From positions 24,976 to 88,975 of the forward strand of contig CANSLJ010000018.1 of NCBI GenBank assembly GCA_947647735.1: a stretch of 64,000 nt of DNA, written 5' to 3'. A program made the translations under genes and the position numbers. Each line of letters begins with the position of its first letter. Position 1 is the stretch's first letter. Source of the DNA: an uncultured bacterium. GTDB lineage: Bacteria > Bacillota > Clostridia > Lachnospirales > Lachnospiraceae. The notes under the pieces are model-generated. The model did no database searches. It was not told the DNA's origin and worked only from the letters and a program-made list of their open reading frames with translations. Positions 51,094-59,406 of the stretch are shown here, piece by piece.

Positions 51094-52606
51094 TATTTGC
51101 ACCTCCAAATGAATCTTGTAAAATAAGATCCTGTGTTGCTTCCTCCGCCGCTAATTCTCCTGTAATTTCTCCTTCATGCATAACAATTATCCGGTCGCTG
51201 ACCTGCATCACTTCCGAAATTTCCGAAGAAACCATGATGATACTTTTTCCTGATTGTGTCAGTTTTCTCATGAGCTGATATATTTCAGCCTTCGCGCCGA
51301 CGTCAATTCCCCTTGTGGGTTCATCCATGATCAAAATGTCAGGAGTCATAGCAAGCCATTTTGCAATAACTACTTTCTGTTGGTTTCCGCCGCTAAGTTC
51401 TTTTACTTCCTGATTTTCATCCCTCAATGCGATACTTAATTCCTTTATATAATTTCCCGTGATGTTTTTTAATACGCCCTTATTAAGCCATCCGCTCTTC
51501 ATCTGTCCTAATTTTGAGATAAGCATATTATCTTTTATACTCATTCCCAGGATCAAACCCAGACCTTTTCTGTCCTCCGGAACCATTCCAAGCCCTGCCG
51601 CTATCGCATCTTTCGTGGTTGAAATAGGTACTTTTTCACCTCTGATATATATTTCGCCTTCCCTGATGGGATCAATTCCAAAAAGTACGCGCATAAGCTC
51701 TGTTCTGCCTGCTCCCACAAGTCCAAAAAACCCTAATATCTCATTTTCATATAATTTAAAGCTTACCGGTCTGCTTTCCGGAAATACCTTTATATTTCTT
51801 GCCTCCAATATCACATTATCCTGATTGACATACTCGCTTCCACAATTCTTTGTCCCATCCAGTTCATGTCCTATCATCATTTTGATCAGATCTTTTTCTT
51901 TTACATCTTTTGTATTAACAGTATTGATATACTGACCATTTCTAAATACAGTGATCCTGTCAGATAATGCAAATACCTCCTCCATTCTATGGGAAATATA
52001 TACGATACAAACTCCCTGTGACTTCAGATCTTTTATAATTTCAAACAGTGTCTGGGATTCCTTTTCGGATAAACTGGCTGTAGGCTCATCAAATACAACT
52101 ACCCGCGCATGGAAAGAAAGCGCTTTCGCAATTTCCACACACTGCATCTGTGCACAGCTGAGTTTAGAGATCGCCGTCCGTGGATCGATATCCAGCCTTA
52201 CTTTTTCCAGCTCTTTTCTTGCTTTTTCTATCAATGCCTCTTTATCAAGAAATCCGCCTTTTTTTACCGGCTCTCTTCCAATAAAAATGTTCTCCGCAAT
52301 ATTCATATTCTCCAGAAGGTTTAACTCCTGAAAAACCATACTCAATCCTGCTTTTTGCCCCATAAGCGGTGTCTTTATCTCCACTTCCTCAAGATCACCT
52401 GTCTTTTCGTTTTGAAGAAGCATGCGTCCACTGTCCTTAGCATAAACACCACACATAATTTTCATTAATGTAGATTTTCCTGCTCCATTCTCTCCCATTA
52501 ATGCATGAATCTCACCTTTTCTCAATTCTATCTGAACAGAATCCAACGCTTTAATTCCTGCAAAAGCCTTTGAAATCCCCTCCATTTTAACAACTGCATC
52601 AGACAT
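51086..52606 (-). CDS. sugar ABC importer ATPase, RbsA type (two fused NBDs)
   Basis: 506 residues with two ABC domains. NBD1: Walker A GENGAGKST, signature LSCAQMQ, Walker B VVFDEPTASL. NBD2: GLVGAGRTEL in place of Walker A, as is normal for the RbsA/MglA family, signature LSGGNQQK and ILIMDEPTRGID. GAGAGG site before the ATG. It is a paralogue of the ATPase at 1858-3366 in the same window. It lies between the binding protein and the permease. Confidence 0.94.
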   Translation of the reverse strand: MSDAVVKMEGISKAFAGIKALDSVQIELRKGEIHALMGENGAGKSTLMKIMCGVYAKDSGRMLLQNEKTGDLEEVEIKTPLMGQKAGLSMVFQELNLLENMNIAENIFIGREPVKKGGFLDKEALIEKARKELEKVRLDIDPRTAISKLSCAQMQCVEIAKALSFHARVVVFDEPTASLSEKESQTLFEIIKDLKSQGVCIVYISHRMEEVFALSDRITVFRNGQYINTVNTKDVKEKDLIKMMIGHELDGTKNCGSEYVNQDNVILEARNIKVFPESRPVSFKLYENEILGFFGLVGAGRTELMRVLFGIDPIREGEIYIRGEKVPISTTKDAIAAGLGMVPEDRKGLGLILGMSIKDNMLISKLGQMKSGWLNKGVLKNITGNYIKELSIALRDENQEVKELSGGNQQKVVIAKWLAMTPDILIMDEPTRGIDVGAKAEIYQLMRKLTQSGKSIIMVSSEISEVMQVSDRIIVMHEGEITGELAAEEATQDLILQDSFGGANNE

Positions 52607-52625
52607 ATATACACCTCTCTAACTT

Positions 52626-52646
52626 GGAGCCGCTTTTAGCGGCTCC
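52626..52646 (-). other. hairpin between binding-protein and ATPase genes
   Basis: GGAGCCGC and GCGGCTCC pair perfectly around TTTTA immediately after the binding-protein stop, without a U tract. As in the other importer of this window, it probably protects the binding-protein mRNA end and gives that gene higher expression. Confidence 0.65.
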
Positions 52647-52658
52647 AGTTCTGCGTTA

Positions 52659-53687
52659 TCAGTCGATCTCGACCCCATATCCTTTTTCTCTGTCAATAAA
52701 CTCCTGTACATTGCTCTGATCCATATATTCAACAGGTACTTCTATAAACTCCTCCACGGATTCACCATTATACCATTTGATCGCCTGTTCAACTGCTATG
52801 TAACCCATCTGATATGGATCCTGCGATACGCCAACAGCAACTTTTCCATCTCTGATGGCTACCATATTTTCGGATGTGGCATCTACTGTTGTGATAAGCA
52901 TATCTGTCTTATTTGCAGATGTTGCCGCACTGAGAATTGCCATTCCGGAATTTTCATTTATACCGACAAACGCATCAATGTCAGAATTAGCCTGCAGGAT
53001 ATTCTCTGCTGATGTTAATGCCGTATCTCTCGCATGCGCTGTCTGCTGTTCCGCAACTACAGTAATGTCACTTGTTGCGATCTGCTCCATAAATCCTTCT
53101 GTTCTATCTTTCAGAGAACTTACAGTAATTCCATCAATAATTGCGATATTTCCTTTTCCATCAAGATTTTCTATTACATAATCCGCAAGCATCTTGCCGA
53201 TCTCTTTGTTGTTCGATGCCACAAAAGCTGTTGCTCCTTCACAGGTAACATCCATTGTAAAAATAGCTACTCCTTTGTCTGAAGCACTTTTCACTGCATT
53301 TACAACACCTTCGGAATCATAGGGATTCAGTAAGATAACATCACATCCCATTGTTACCAGATTTTCAATCTGTGAATTTTGAGTTTCCAGAGAACTATCC
53401 GCAGATAATATATTCACTTCACTGATTCCGTTATCCACACAAGCCTGCTCAATCCCTTTCTGCATAGCTACGAAAAACGGATGTACATTCTGTCCAAAAG
53501 AAACCCCTATCGTTATTTCTTTTCCAGTTGCCGTCTCCCCAGTTGATTCTGCATCTTCCGCCGGTTCTGCAGTTTCTCCGGTTGAACTTTCCTCTGCCGG
53601 AGCAGCCTCATTAGTCTGATTTCCACATCCGATAAGTGAGCTTGCCACAAGCGCAGCGCACAATAATGCCATTAATTTCTTTTTCAT
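52659..53687 (-). CDS. sugar-binding lipoprotein, RbsB type
   Basis: 342-residue receptor. Signal peptide MKKKLMALLCAALVASS with lipobox LIGC (Cys near 21), a short Glu/Ala/Thr-rich linker (about 25-55), then a type I periplasmic-binding fold: ITIGVSFGQNVHPFFVAMQK, NSQIENLVTMGCDVILLNP, VASNNKEIGKMLADYV, INENSGMAILSA and VSQDPYQMGYIAVEQAIKWY. No EF-hand-like calcium loop, unlike the MglB-type proteins at the window start. Downstream of the AnmK kinase, with a 163-base gap holding a hairpin. Confidence 0.93.
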   Translation of the reverse strand: MKKKLMALLCAALVASSLIGCGNQTNEAAPAEESSTGETAEPAEDAESTGETATGKEITIGVSFGQNVHPFFVAMQKGIEQACVDNGISEVNILSADSSLETQNSQIENLVTMGCDVILLNPYDSEGVVNAVKSASDKGVAIFTMDVTCEGATAFVASNNKEIGKMLADYVIENLDGKGNIAIIDGITVSSLKDRTEGFMEQIATSDITVVAEQQTAHARDTALTSAENILQANSDIDAFVGINENSGMAILSAATSANKTDMLITTVDATSENMVAIRDGKVAVGVSQDPYQMGYIAVEQAIKWYNGESVEEFIEVPVEYMDQSNVQEFIDREKGYGVEID

Positions 53688-53800
53688 ATTATTTTCCTTC
53701 CTCTTCGTAATTTCAATTTATAGTCAATTTATTATCGGTAAACTTTTACTCTAAATTGCAATAACACATTTCATATGCTATAATCATTTCCGTTGAACTT

Positions 53801-53833
53801 GATAAACCAGGTCCGGCCAGACATGGTTTATCC
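53801..53833 (-). other. hairpin between the kinase and binding-protein genes
   Basis: GATAAACCA and TGGTTTATC form the outer stem and GTC/GAC the inner part, around CGGCCA. It lies 18 bases after the kinase stop on the minus strand, in a 163-base gap. No U tract follows, so it may be a processing or stability element rather than a terminator. Confidence 0.55.
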
Positions 53834-53850
53834 GTTCATATTTCTCATAC

Positions 53851-55086
53851 TCAGTTCAGCTGTGCCCCGCCTGCAATATGACGCGGAGCCAATGCGATCT
53901 TTCCAAGGATTGAGTATTGAGATGCATGGCCTGCTGCTGGAATGTTACCTGGCATACAATGAATTGTAGAGTACGCAATAGTCGCAAACTTGATCGCCTC
54001 TTTATATTCAGGTGGTATGCCAATTTCAGCAGAGGTTGCCAATTTGATATTCTGCGGAATCCTCTTTTGAATTTCTTTCATGATCTGAGGATTTCTTACA
54101 CCGCCGCCACTGGCATATATCTTATCTGTCTTAGCAATGATCTCAGCCGGAATATTATCTTTCATACTTTTAGCAACCGCTTCGCCCGTAAATGCACATG
54201 CTGTTGCAAGAATGTCCTCTTTCGATAAATTGCCGAACTTTTTCAATACACTGTCTATGTATTCTTCATTATAGTCTCCGACCCAGCCGGATCTCGGTAC
54301 CGGTCTGTCCCAGAATGGATGGTGCATAAAGAAATCAAGCATCTCTTCATTAACAGTCCCTTTTGCCGCCAGTTCTCCATCCTTATCGTAATCTCTGCCT
54401 GTCAGCTTCTTGCACAGATAATTGGATACTGCATTGCCCGGCCCTGTATCAAATCCAAACATGTCTCTTCTGTCTTTACTTGCCACATGTAAATTTGCGA
54501 TACCCCCAATATTCAGCGTCATCACCGGCTTATCTTCATTCCTGAACAAGATCCAGTCAAGATATGGCATTAACGGAGCCGCCGCACCGCCCCACACATG
54601 ATCAGCCGGACGGAAATGAGTGACTGTATCAATATTGGTCAGATTTGCGATTACCGACGTTTCCCCCATCTGCATCCCGGCAGGATACGGTCCGTTTAAC
54701 CATCTGTGCAGCCAGTCTCCTTTTTCTTCTTCAGACATTTTTTCAATCTTCGCATGATCCGGCTGCTCCTGGTAGATTGTCTGAGTATCCAGCCCGAGAA
54801 CCTTGACATCTAACGGATCAATATCATTCTCCTTCATAAACTGATTTGCTTTTTCCGCAAAAACAGCACCGCAGATATAATTCAGCCTGTTAAGCCCGAC
54901 CATATCTACTCTGTTCTCAAAAGCATCCCTGACGATCGGAATCACTTCCGCCGGCCAGTCATAAGAGCCGCCGCATACAAACTGCGGTGGTTTCGGGAAG
55001 CCATCATTATCACGTTCGATCTTTGCCAGAATAACATCGATACCGTCAAATGATGATCCACTGTTCATTCCCATGATGTAATCCAT
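53851..55086 (-). CDS. AnmK-family sugar kinase (anhydro-N-acetylmuramate kinase-like)
   Basis: 411 residues of the ASKHA kinase fold specific to AnmK: MGMNSGSSFDGIDVILAKI (phosphate 1 loop, residues 5-23), LGLDTQTIYQEQPDH (near 97), AGMQMGETSVIANLT, VTHFRPADHVWGGAAAPLMP, LNIGGIANLHV, the catalytic Asp region FGFDTGPGNAVSNY, YDKDGELAAKGTV, and YASGGGVRNPQIMKEI. AnmK adds water and phosphate to 1,6-anhydro-MurNAc; the related levoglucosan kinase acts on levoglucosan. The GGAAAP segment differs from the usual GGQGAP of AnmK, so another anhydro-sugar is possible. Second gene of the LacI-controlled operon, before a ribose-type importer. It is longer than typical AnmK (about 370). Confidence 0.87.
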   Translation of the reverse strand: MDYIMGMNSGSSFDGIDVILAKIERDNDGFPKPPQFVCGGSYDWPAEVIPIVRDAFENRVDMVGLNRLNYICGAVFAEKANQFMKENDIDPLDVKVLGLDTQTIYQEQPDHAKIEKMSEEEKGDWLHRWLNGPYPAGMQMGETSVIANLTNIDTVTHFRPADHVWGGAAAPLMPYLDWILFRNEDKPVMTLNIGGIANLHVASKDRRDMFGFDTGPGNAVSNYLCKKLTGRDYDKDGELAAKGTVNEEMLDFFMHHPFWDRPVPRSGWVGDYNEEYIDSVLKKFGNLSKEDILATACAFTGEAVAKSMKDNIPAEIIAKTDKIYASGGGVRNPQIMKEIQKRIPQNIKLATSAEIGIPPEYKEAIKFATIAYSTIHCMPGNIPAAGHASQYSILGKIALAPRHIAGGAQLN

Positions 55087-55146
55087 ACTTTTTCCTCCTT
55101 TTTATTTGAATTACCATATATCATAACGTTTTCACGCTATTTTCAT

Positions 55147-56169
55147 TTAAACTGTCCCGCAGGATTTTCGAAAAATGATGTCAGCTTTTAAAGTCTCATA
55201 ATTTTCTGTAATTTTTTCCGCATCTTTTTCTTTCTTTTTCAGTTTCAATAAATTTCTTACCGCATTTTTTCCGATCTGTTCAACAGGCTGTGCAATTGTT
55301 GTAATATCCAGATAATCATTTATTTCCTCATCATCCCAAACCAGTAATGATAAATCCTCCGGTATGCTCAATTGCTGCTTTTTTAATTCTTTCAGCACGT
55401 CCATACACAGATTGTTGTTTAAAACATAAATGGCTGTCACTTTCTTTTCCCGAATGTTTTCCAGCGCCTGCTTATAATCCTGAGTTTCTTCATCCTGTTG
55501 GGAGTACCGGATCAGATTCGGTAAATATGGGATCCCATGTTCCTCCAGTGCCTGACGATATCCTTCTATCCTCTCCCTTACTGTGGAATAATCATCCGTT
55601 GCCAAAACCCCGATCTTTTTGTGCCCTAATCCGATCAGATAATTAACCGCATCATGAGATATCTCTCTGTTATTACTTTGAACTACATATGAATCCAGAC
55701 CCCTGATGGTACGATCCACAAAAACTATCGGCATATCCCCGGCATAAAGGTCTTTATAGCTCTCCTCAACAAAACTGATATCTTTCACTGCTGACATTAA
55801 GATAACTCCATCCACATGTCTGCTGTACATTTCCTGAAGATGCCTGTATTCCCGCAAAGGATCCTCATGCGTATTGCAGATGATAACATTACATCCATGC
55901 TTCTGAGCTTCCTTCTCTATCGCATAAATCAGCCTGTTGCAATAATTATTTTTTATGTCTCCGAGAATAACCGCTATTGTATTGGTTGTATTACGGCGTA
56001 AACTCTGTGCCATCATATTAGGCCTGTAATTTAACTCTTTTACAGCTTTTAAAACTTTTTCTCTGCTTCTTTCAGATACATTTCCATATCCCCCCACAAC
56101 TCTTCCAGCTGTAGCAGTAGAAACACCTGCATATTTTGCAACATCCGCAATTGTTATCTGAGTATCCAT
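55147..56169 (-). CDS. LacI-family transcriptional regulator
   Basis: 340 residues. N-terminal LacI headpiece ITIADVAKYAGVSTATAGRV (residues 5-24) and the hinge NYRPNMMAQSLRRN, then a type I periplasmic-binding-like effector domain (TIAVILGDIKNNYCNRLIYA, HVDGVILMSAV, VVQSNNREISHDAVNYLIGL, DDYSTVRERIEGYRQAL). Start 56169 behind GGGGG. It probably represses its own promoter and the whole operon through the two palindromes at 56224-56276 and is relieved by the imported sugar or its phosphate. Confidence 0.95.
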   Translation of the reverse strand: MDTQITIADVAKYAGVSTATAGRVVGGYGNVSERSREKVLKAVKELNYRPNMMAQSLRRNTTNTIAVILGDIKNNYCNRLIYAIEKEAQKHGCNVIICNTHEDPLREYRHLQEMYSRHVDGVILMSAVKDISFVEESYKDLYAGDMPIVFVDRTIRGLDSYVVQSNNREISHDAVNYLIGLGHKKIGVLATDDYSTVRERIEGYRQALEEHGIPYLPNLIRYSQQDEETQDYKQALENIREKKVTAIYVLNNNLCMDVLKELKKQQLSIPEDLSLLVWDDEEINDYLDITTIAQPVEQIGKNAVRNLLKLKKKEKDAEKITENYETLKADIIFRKSCGTV

Positions 56170-56223
56170 TTATATTCCCCCGAATTTCCTGTCTTTATCT
56201 TAGAGAATCTTTTTTCGTTTCAT

Positions 56224-56243
56224 TTTTGAGAACGTTCTCAAAA
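56224..56243. promoter_or_regulatory. LacI-type operator, promoter-distal copy
   Basis: TTTTGAGAACGTTCTCAAAA is a perfect 20-base palindrome with the CG centre typical of LacI-family sites. It lies 55 bases upstream of the lacI start codon and 34 bases centre to centre from the second copy. Confidence 0.85.
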
Positions 56244-56258
56244 CTTCTTTTTTAAAAA

Positions 56259-56276
56259 GTTGAGAACGTTCTCAAC
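56259..56276. promoter_or_regulatory. LacI-type operator, promoter-proximal copy
   Basis: GTTGAGAACGTTCTCAAC is a perfect 18-base palindrome sharing the TGAGAACGTTCTCA core with the neighbouring copy. It begins 11 bases downstream of the predicted -10, so binding would block transcription start or early elongation. The 34-base spacing to the other copy is about three helical turns, compatible with cooperative binding. Confidence 0.88.
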
Positions 56277-56286
56277 TTCTATCTAA

Positions 56287-56315
56287 ACTATACTAATAAT
56301 ACAATTTTTTGTCAA
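56287..56315 (-). promoter_or_regulatory. promoter of the lacI-anmK-importer operon
   Basis: Minus strand perfect TTGACA (56310-56315), 17-base spacer, TATAGT (56287-56292), directly followed by two operators. The rest of the 313-base gap 56170-56482 has no supported gene. Confidence 0.85.
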
Positions 56316-56482
56316 TGTTATTTCTTGCAAAAAATATTTTTCAGTATTTTCTACAATTCCGGCAACGCAAATTAGTGCATATTTAACAAAAGAAAAACAC
56401 CGGTATGAATATAAATCTTTCCCTCGCAATATTATTGAAGAAAATATTTTCATCAGAGATATCTGTCTGCTCTTCCACATCA

Positions 56483-57073
56483 TTAAAAAAGTGTCATCTG
56501 AAGATACGATTCGCCCGTCTTTTTCTCCAGTTCCCCATAGTGACTATCCAATAGCTTCACCGCCTCATCTCGTGAAAACAGCCACTTCCCCAGATCTTCC
56601 TTATGCAATACCAGCGGCATACGATGGTGCACCCCTTCCATACACCCTTCCGCTCTGCGGGTAAGAATCGTAAACCTGTCACCTGATGGATCTTTATGAT
56701 ATATCCCGGCCAGATACAAAATACCATCCGGCACAAAAAATTCATATTTTTCTTTCTTCTTTGTTCCGGCCTGCTTCCATTCATAAAATTTATCCGCAGG
56801 AACCAAGCACCGCCGCTCCTCAAAATCCCGTCTGAACATCGGGCGTTCCCGTACCGTCTCCGACCTTGCGTTAAAGATCAGCGTTTTCTTTCCATAGCCT
56901 TCATATCCCCATTTTAATACCTCAGATACCATTTCCTCATAACCCGCCCGCAGGATAAGCGCCGGCTGAGATGGATGCACATCTCCCGATGCCGCCGATC
57001 TTTCGTCTATCCTCCGTGCGATCCTCTCTATTTCTTTCATGGTATCATCTTCTATATAAAACACTCCGCACAT
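56483..57073 (-). CDS. SOS response-associated peptidase (SRAP, HMCES/YedK family)
   Basis: 196 residues. SRAP proteins cap abasic sites in single-stranded DNA by a covalent link to Cys2. The hallmark residues are present: Met-Cys-Gly start (MCGVFYIE), the Asn-Ala-Arg motif in FNARSETVRERPMFR (near 68), the Glu in FYEWKQAGTKK (near 98), and the His in GVHHRMPLVL (near 150). A GGGGGAGG site precedes the ATG. Its start lies inside the end of a decayed DNA polymerase IV gene, a partnership that fits DNA-damage tolerance. Confidence 0.94.
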   Translation of the reverse strand: MCGVFYIEDDTMKEIERIARRIDERSAASGDVHPSQPALILRAGYEEMVSEVLKWGYEGYGKKTLIFNARSETVRERPMFRRDFEERRCLVPADKFYEWKQAGTKKKEKYEFFVPDGILYLAGIYHKDPSGDRFTILTRRAEGCMEGVHHRMPLVLHKEDLGKWLFSRDEAVKLLDSHYGELEKKTGESYLQMTLF

Positions 57074-57333
57074 AAGCCTCCCCCTGCATATCCCTGTATG
57101 ATCTGCCCCGGCATTTTTAAGTGCGCCCGGATCATCCTCTCATCCGCCTGCGCCAGTTCCCCGATCGTTTGAATCCCCAGTCTGTGCAGCTTATCCGCTG
57201 TCGCCTTTCCCACAAAAAACAGTTCGGAAACAAGCAGGGGCCACATCTTTTTTTCTATCTCTTCCGGAAAAAACGTATGGACTTTATCCGGCTTTGAAAA
57301 ATCTCCTGCCATCTTTGACAGGAGAAAATTCAT
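57052..57333 (-). pseudogene. remnant of a Y-family DNA polymerase (DinB-like)
   Basis: About 93 codons correspond only to the central part of a DinB/UmuC-type polymerase: GISMNFLLSKMAGDFSKPDK, KVHTFFPEEIEKKMWPLLVS, ELFFVGKATADKLHRLGIQT, then TIGELAQADERMIRAHLK. That is the end of the palm and the thumb with its helix-hairpin-helix. The N-terminal catalytic palm (usual DxD and SxDE residues) and the little-finger domain are missing. Upstream the same frame runs on as unrelated sequence; downstream it ends in the SRAP start. It is a deletion remnant rather than a working enzyme. Reading back from 57333, only GIS before the Met still fits the family. Confidence 0.8.
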
Positions 57334-57391
57334 TGATATCCCCTGCGTGAAAAGCAGGATACAGAAGCAGTGAACTCCCGTGGCAACTGCC

Positions 57392-58384
57392 TTATTCTTT
57401 CCCTTTCAGTTCCGTTGCACAAGTCCCTGTCTCCTTCATGGAAACAAGCCCTTCCACTCCGCAGCGCACCATGCTTTCCACCGCAGCGTCCGTGTAAAAC
57501 GCCATATGCTGCGTCATTACCACATTTCTGAACTGCCTCAGATATGCCATATTGCGGTTGGAAAGGATATCTATCCGATGATCCACATGGGTGATTCCCT
57601 CCTCACCCTCCACAACGTCCAGTCCGAGCGCGCCTATTTTTCCGCTTTCAATCCCTTCTATCAGGGATTCCATATCCGCCAGTTCTCCTCTGGCACAGTT
57701 TATGATGATAACACCATCCTTCATCTTGCTGATGGATTCTTTGTTTACCAGATGATAAGTACTTTCCATAAGCGGCATATGAAGGCTGATCATATCACAC
57801 TCCCTGTAAAAAGTATCCAGATCCACATAAGCGGCAAACTCCTTCACCTTCTCATTCTCATACAGATCGTAAGCCAGAAGGCGGCATCCGAACCCGGACA
57901 GATTTTTCATAACAGCATAACCGATCCGCCCCGTTCCCATGATCCCTATGGTCATATCTTTCATTTCCCGTCCCTGAAGTCCTTTCAGGGAAAAATCATT
58001 CACCTGCCCGCGCCACATGGCCGGTTTATAATTCCGCAGACACATAAGCATCAGCATTACAGTAAAATCCGCCACGCCTGTGGGCGGATAATTGGCGTTA
58101 CATACCTGAATACCCGCCTTTTGGGCCGCCTTCAGGTCAATATGATTAAATCCCATCGTTCTGGTGGAGAGGAAACGCACTCCCGCTTCCTTCCAGATCC
58201 CTAAAACCTCTTCATTGATATTCCCCTGCCCCAGAATAGTCACACCTTCGCATCCTTTTGCCAGCGCCGCTGTCTGCGGAGACGGAACCTCCCGTGAAAC
58301 TGTCAGATCCACTTTCATCTCCTGCTGCATTTTTTCAAAAAATGCTTCTTCGTCTTCTCTCACTTCATATGCAAAAATCTTCAT
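57392..58384 (-). CDS. D-2-hydroxyacid dehydrogenase (D-lactate dehydrogenase type)
   Basis: 330-residue NAD-dependent dehydrogenase. Rossmann motif GIMGTGRIGYAVMKNLSGFG (near 150), catalytic Arg in NCARGELADMESL (near 233), Glu in LDVVEGEEGI (near 262) and His in VVMTQHMAFYT (near 292), with the D-LDH-type RTMGFNHIDLKAA near 80. Reduces pyruvate or another 2-oxoacid to the D-hydroxyacid. It overlaps the upstream LysR gene by four bases (ATGA), so the regulator and enzyme are co-translated, an unusual but compact arrangement. VanH-like activity cannot be excluded, but no ligase is nearby. Confidence 0.92.
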   Translation of the reverse strand: MKIFAYEVREDEEAFFEKMQQEMKVDLTVSREVPSPQTAALAKGCEGVTILGQGNINEEVLGIWKEAGVRFLSTRTMGFNHIDLKAAQKAGIQVCNANYPPTGVADFTVMLMLMCLRNYKPAMWRGQVNDFSLKGLQGREMKDMTIGIMGTGRIGYAVMKNLSGFGCRLLAYDLYENEKVKEFAAYVDLDTFYRECDMISLHMPLMESTYHLVNKESISKMKDGVIIINCARGELADMESLIEGIESGKIGALGLDVVEGEEGITHVDHRIDILSNRNMAYLRQFRNVVMTQHMAFYTDAAVESMVRCGVEGLVSMKETGTCATELKGKE

Positions 58385-59292
58385 CTGTACGACTCCTTGT
58401 CTTTATGGTTTTCCATGCTCAAATAACATTTTGCATGCTCTATGAATTTTGTTGCCGCCGGACTGAAAGGCTGTTCACGTTTCCACGCTAAAACGCTTGT
58501 CGCCGTAAGTTCCGGATATAACGGCCTGCAGGCTATCTTTGACGGATCCCAGAACGGAACCGCCCCTTCAATGACCAGAGAATACGCCAGCCCCTGGCTC
58601 ACCATGACAGCTCCGTTTGTGCTCAGATTACTGGTAAACAGAACGTTCAGATTCCTGTAGTAGTCCCCGAACCAGCTTGCCAGTTCGCTCTGCACCTGCA
58701 TCCGCCGCGGAAGGATCAGCGGCAGTTTCGCCAGATCTCCTGCTGTAACAAACGCTTTCTCTGCAAGCGGATCATCCGGTGGCATCAGCGCCACCCATTT
58801 TTCTTTCATGTCCAGCCGGACAAACTCATATTTCCCTATTTCAACCGGCTCCAGCAGCAGTCCAAGATCAAGCAGCCCTTTATCCATCTGCTCTTTTACC
58901 AGATCCGCGGTTGCCGTAAACAGATCAAAAATAACACGGGGATATTTCAGGTGAAAACTCCTGATCAGCCCGGGAAGCAGCTGTACGGAAGCTATCTCCC
59001 CACAGCCGATGGATATCTTGCCTTCTATCTGTTCCTCCTGCTCCACCAGTTCTTTTTCCGTCTTGTCCACAAGATGCAAAATCTCCTCCGCGCGACGCCG
59101 GAGCAAAAGTCCCTCACTGGTCAGCCGGATTTTCCGCGTTCCTCTGTCAAATAGTTTGACACCAATCTCCTCCTCCATCTGCGCAAGCTGGCGGGAAAGC
59201 GTCGGCTGTGTAATGTGCAGAACCTCTGCGGCTCTTGTGATGCTCTCTTCCCTGACTACGGTCAGAAAATAGCGAAGCACTCTTATCTCCAT
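58381..59292 (-). CDS. LysR-family transcriptional regulator
   Basis: 303 residues. N-terminal winged HTH MEIRVLRYFLTVVREESITR, AAEVLHITQPTLSRQLAQME (residues about 20-40), then a LysR substrate domain (GKISIGCGEIASVQLLPGLI, LLLEPVEIGKYEFV, GAVMVSQGLAYSLVIEGAVP). Start chosen at 59292 behind AGAGGG; eleven further codons upstream lack support. It is upstream of and overlapping the dehydrogenase gene, and 114 bases downstream of the redox cluster, all on the same strand. It may control either group. Confidence 0.93.
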   Translation of the reverse strand: MEIRVLRYFLTVVREESITRAAEVLHITQPTLSRQLAQMEEEIGVKLFDRGTRKIRLTSEGLLLRRRAEEILHLVDKTEKELVEQEEQIEGKISIGCGEIASVQLLPGLIRSFHLKYPRVIFDLFTATADLVKEQMDKGLLDLGLLLEPVEIGKYEFVRLDMKEKWVALMPPDDPLAEKAFVTAGDLAKLPLILPRRMQVQSELASWFGDYYRNLNVLFTSNLSTNGAVMVSQGLAYSLVIEGAVPFWDPSKIACRPLYPELTATSVLAWKREQPFSPAATKFIEHAKCYLSMENHKDKESYR

Positions 59293-59406
59293 GTAAAGCC
59301 CTCTCAATCCATGCCTGTTTTGCACATTGTATCATTTTCATGCTTCTGGGGCAACTATTTCAAATATCACCTTCTCCTCGCTTCTTTATCCTCTCTGATC
59401 CGGACA

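Noticed and set aside
53801-53833. Second LacI operator type within the AnmK operon
   Set aside because: The hairpin arms (GATAAACCA/TGGTTTATC) do not share the GAGAACGTTCTC core and are separated by a long spacer, so an RNA hairpin is more likely.
56283-56483. Minus-strand 66-codon frame upstream of lacI
   Set aside because: It runs through the lacI promoter region and is AT-rich, Ile/Lys/Ser-biased sequence without a ribosome site.
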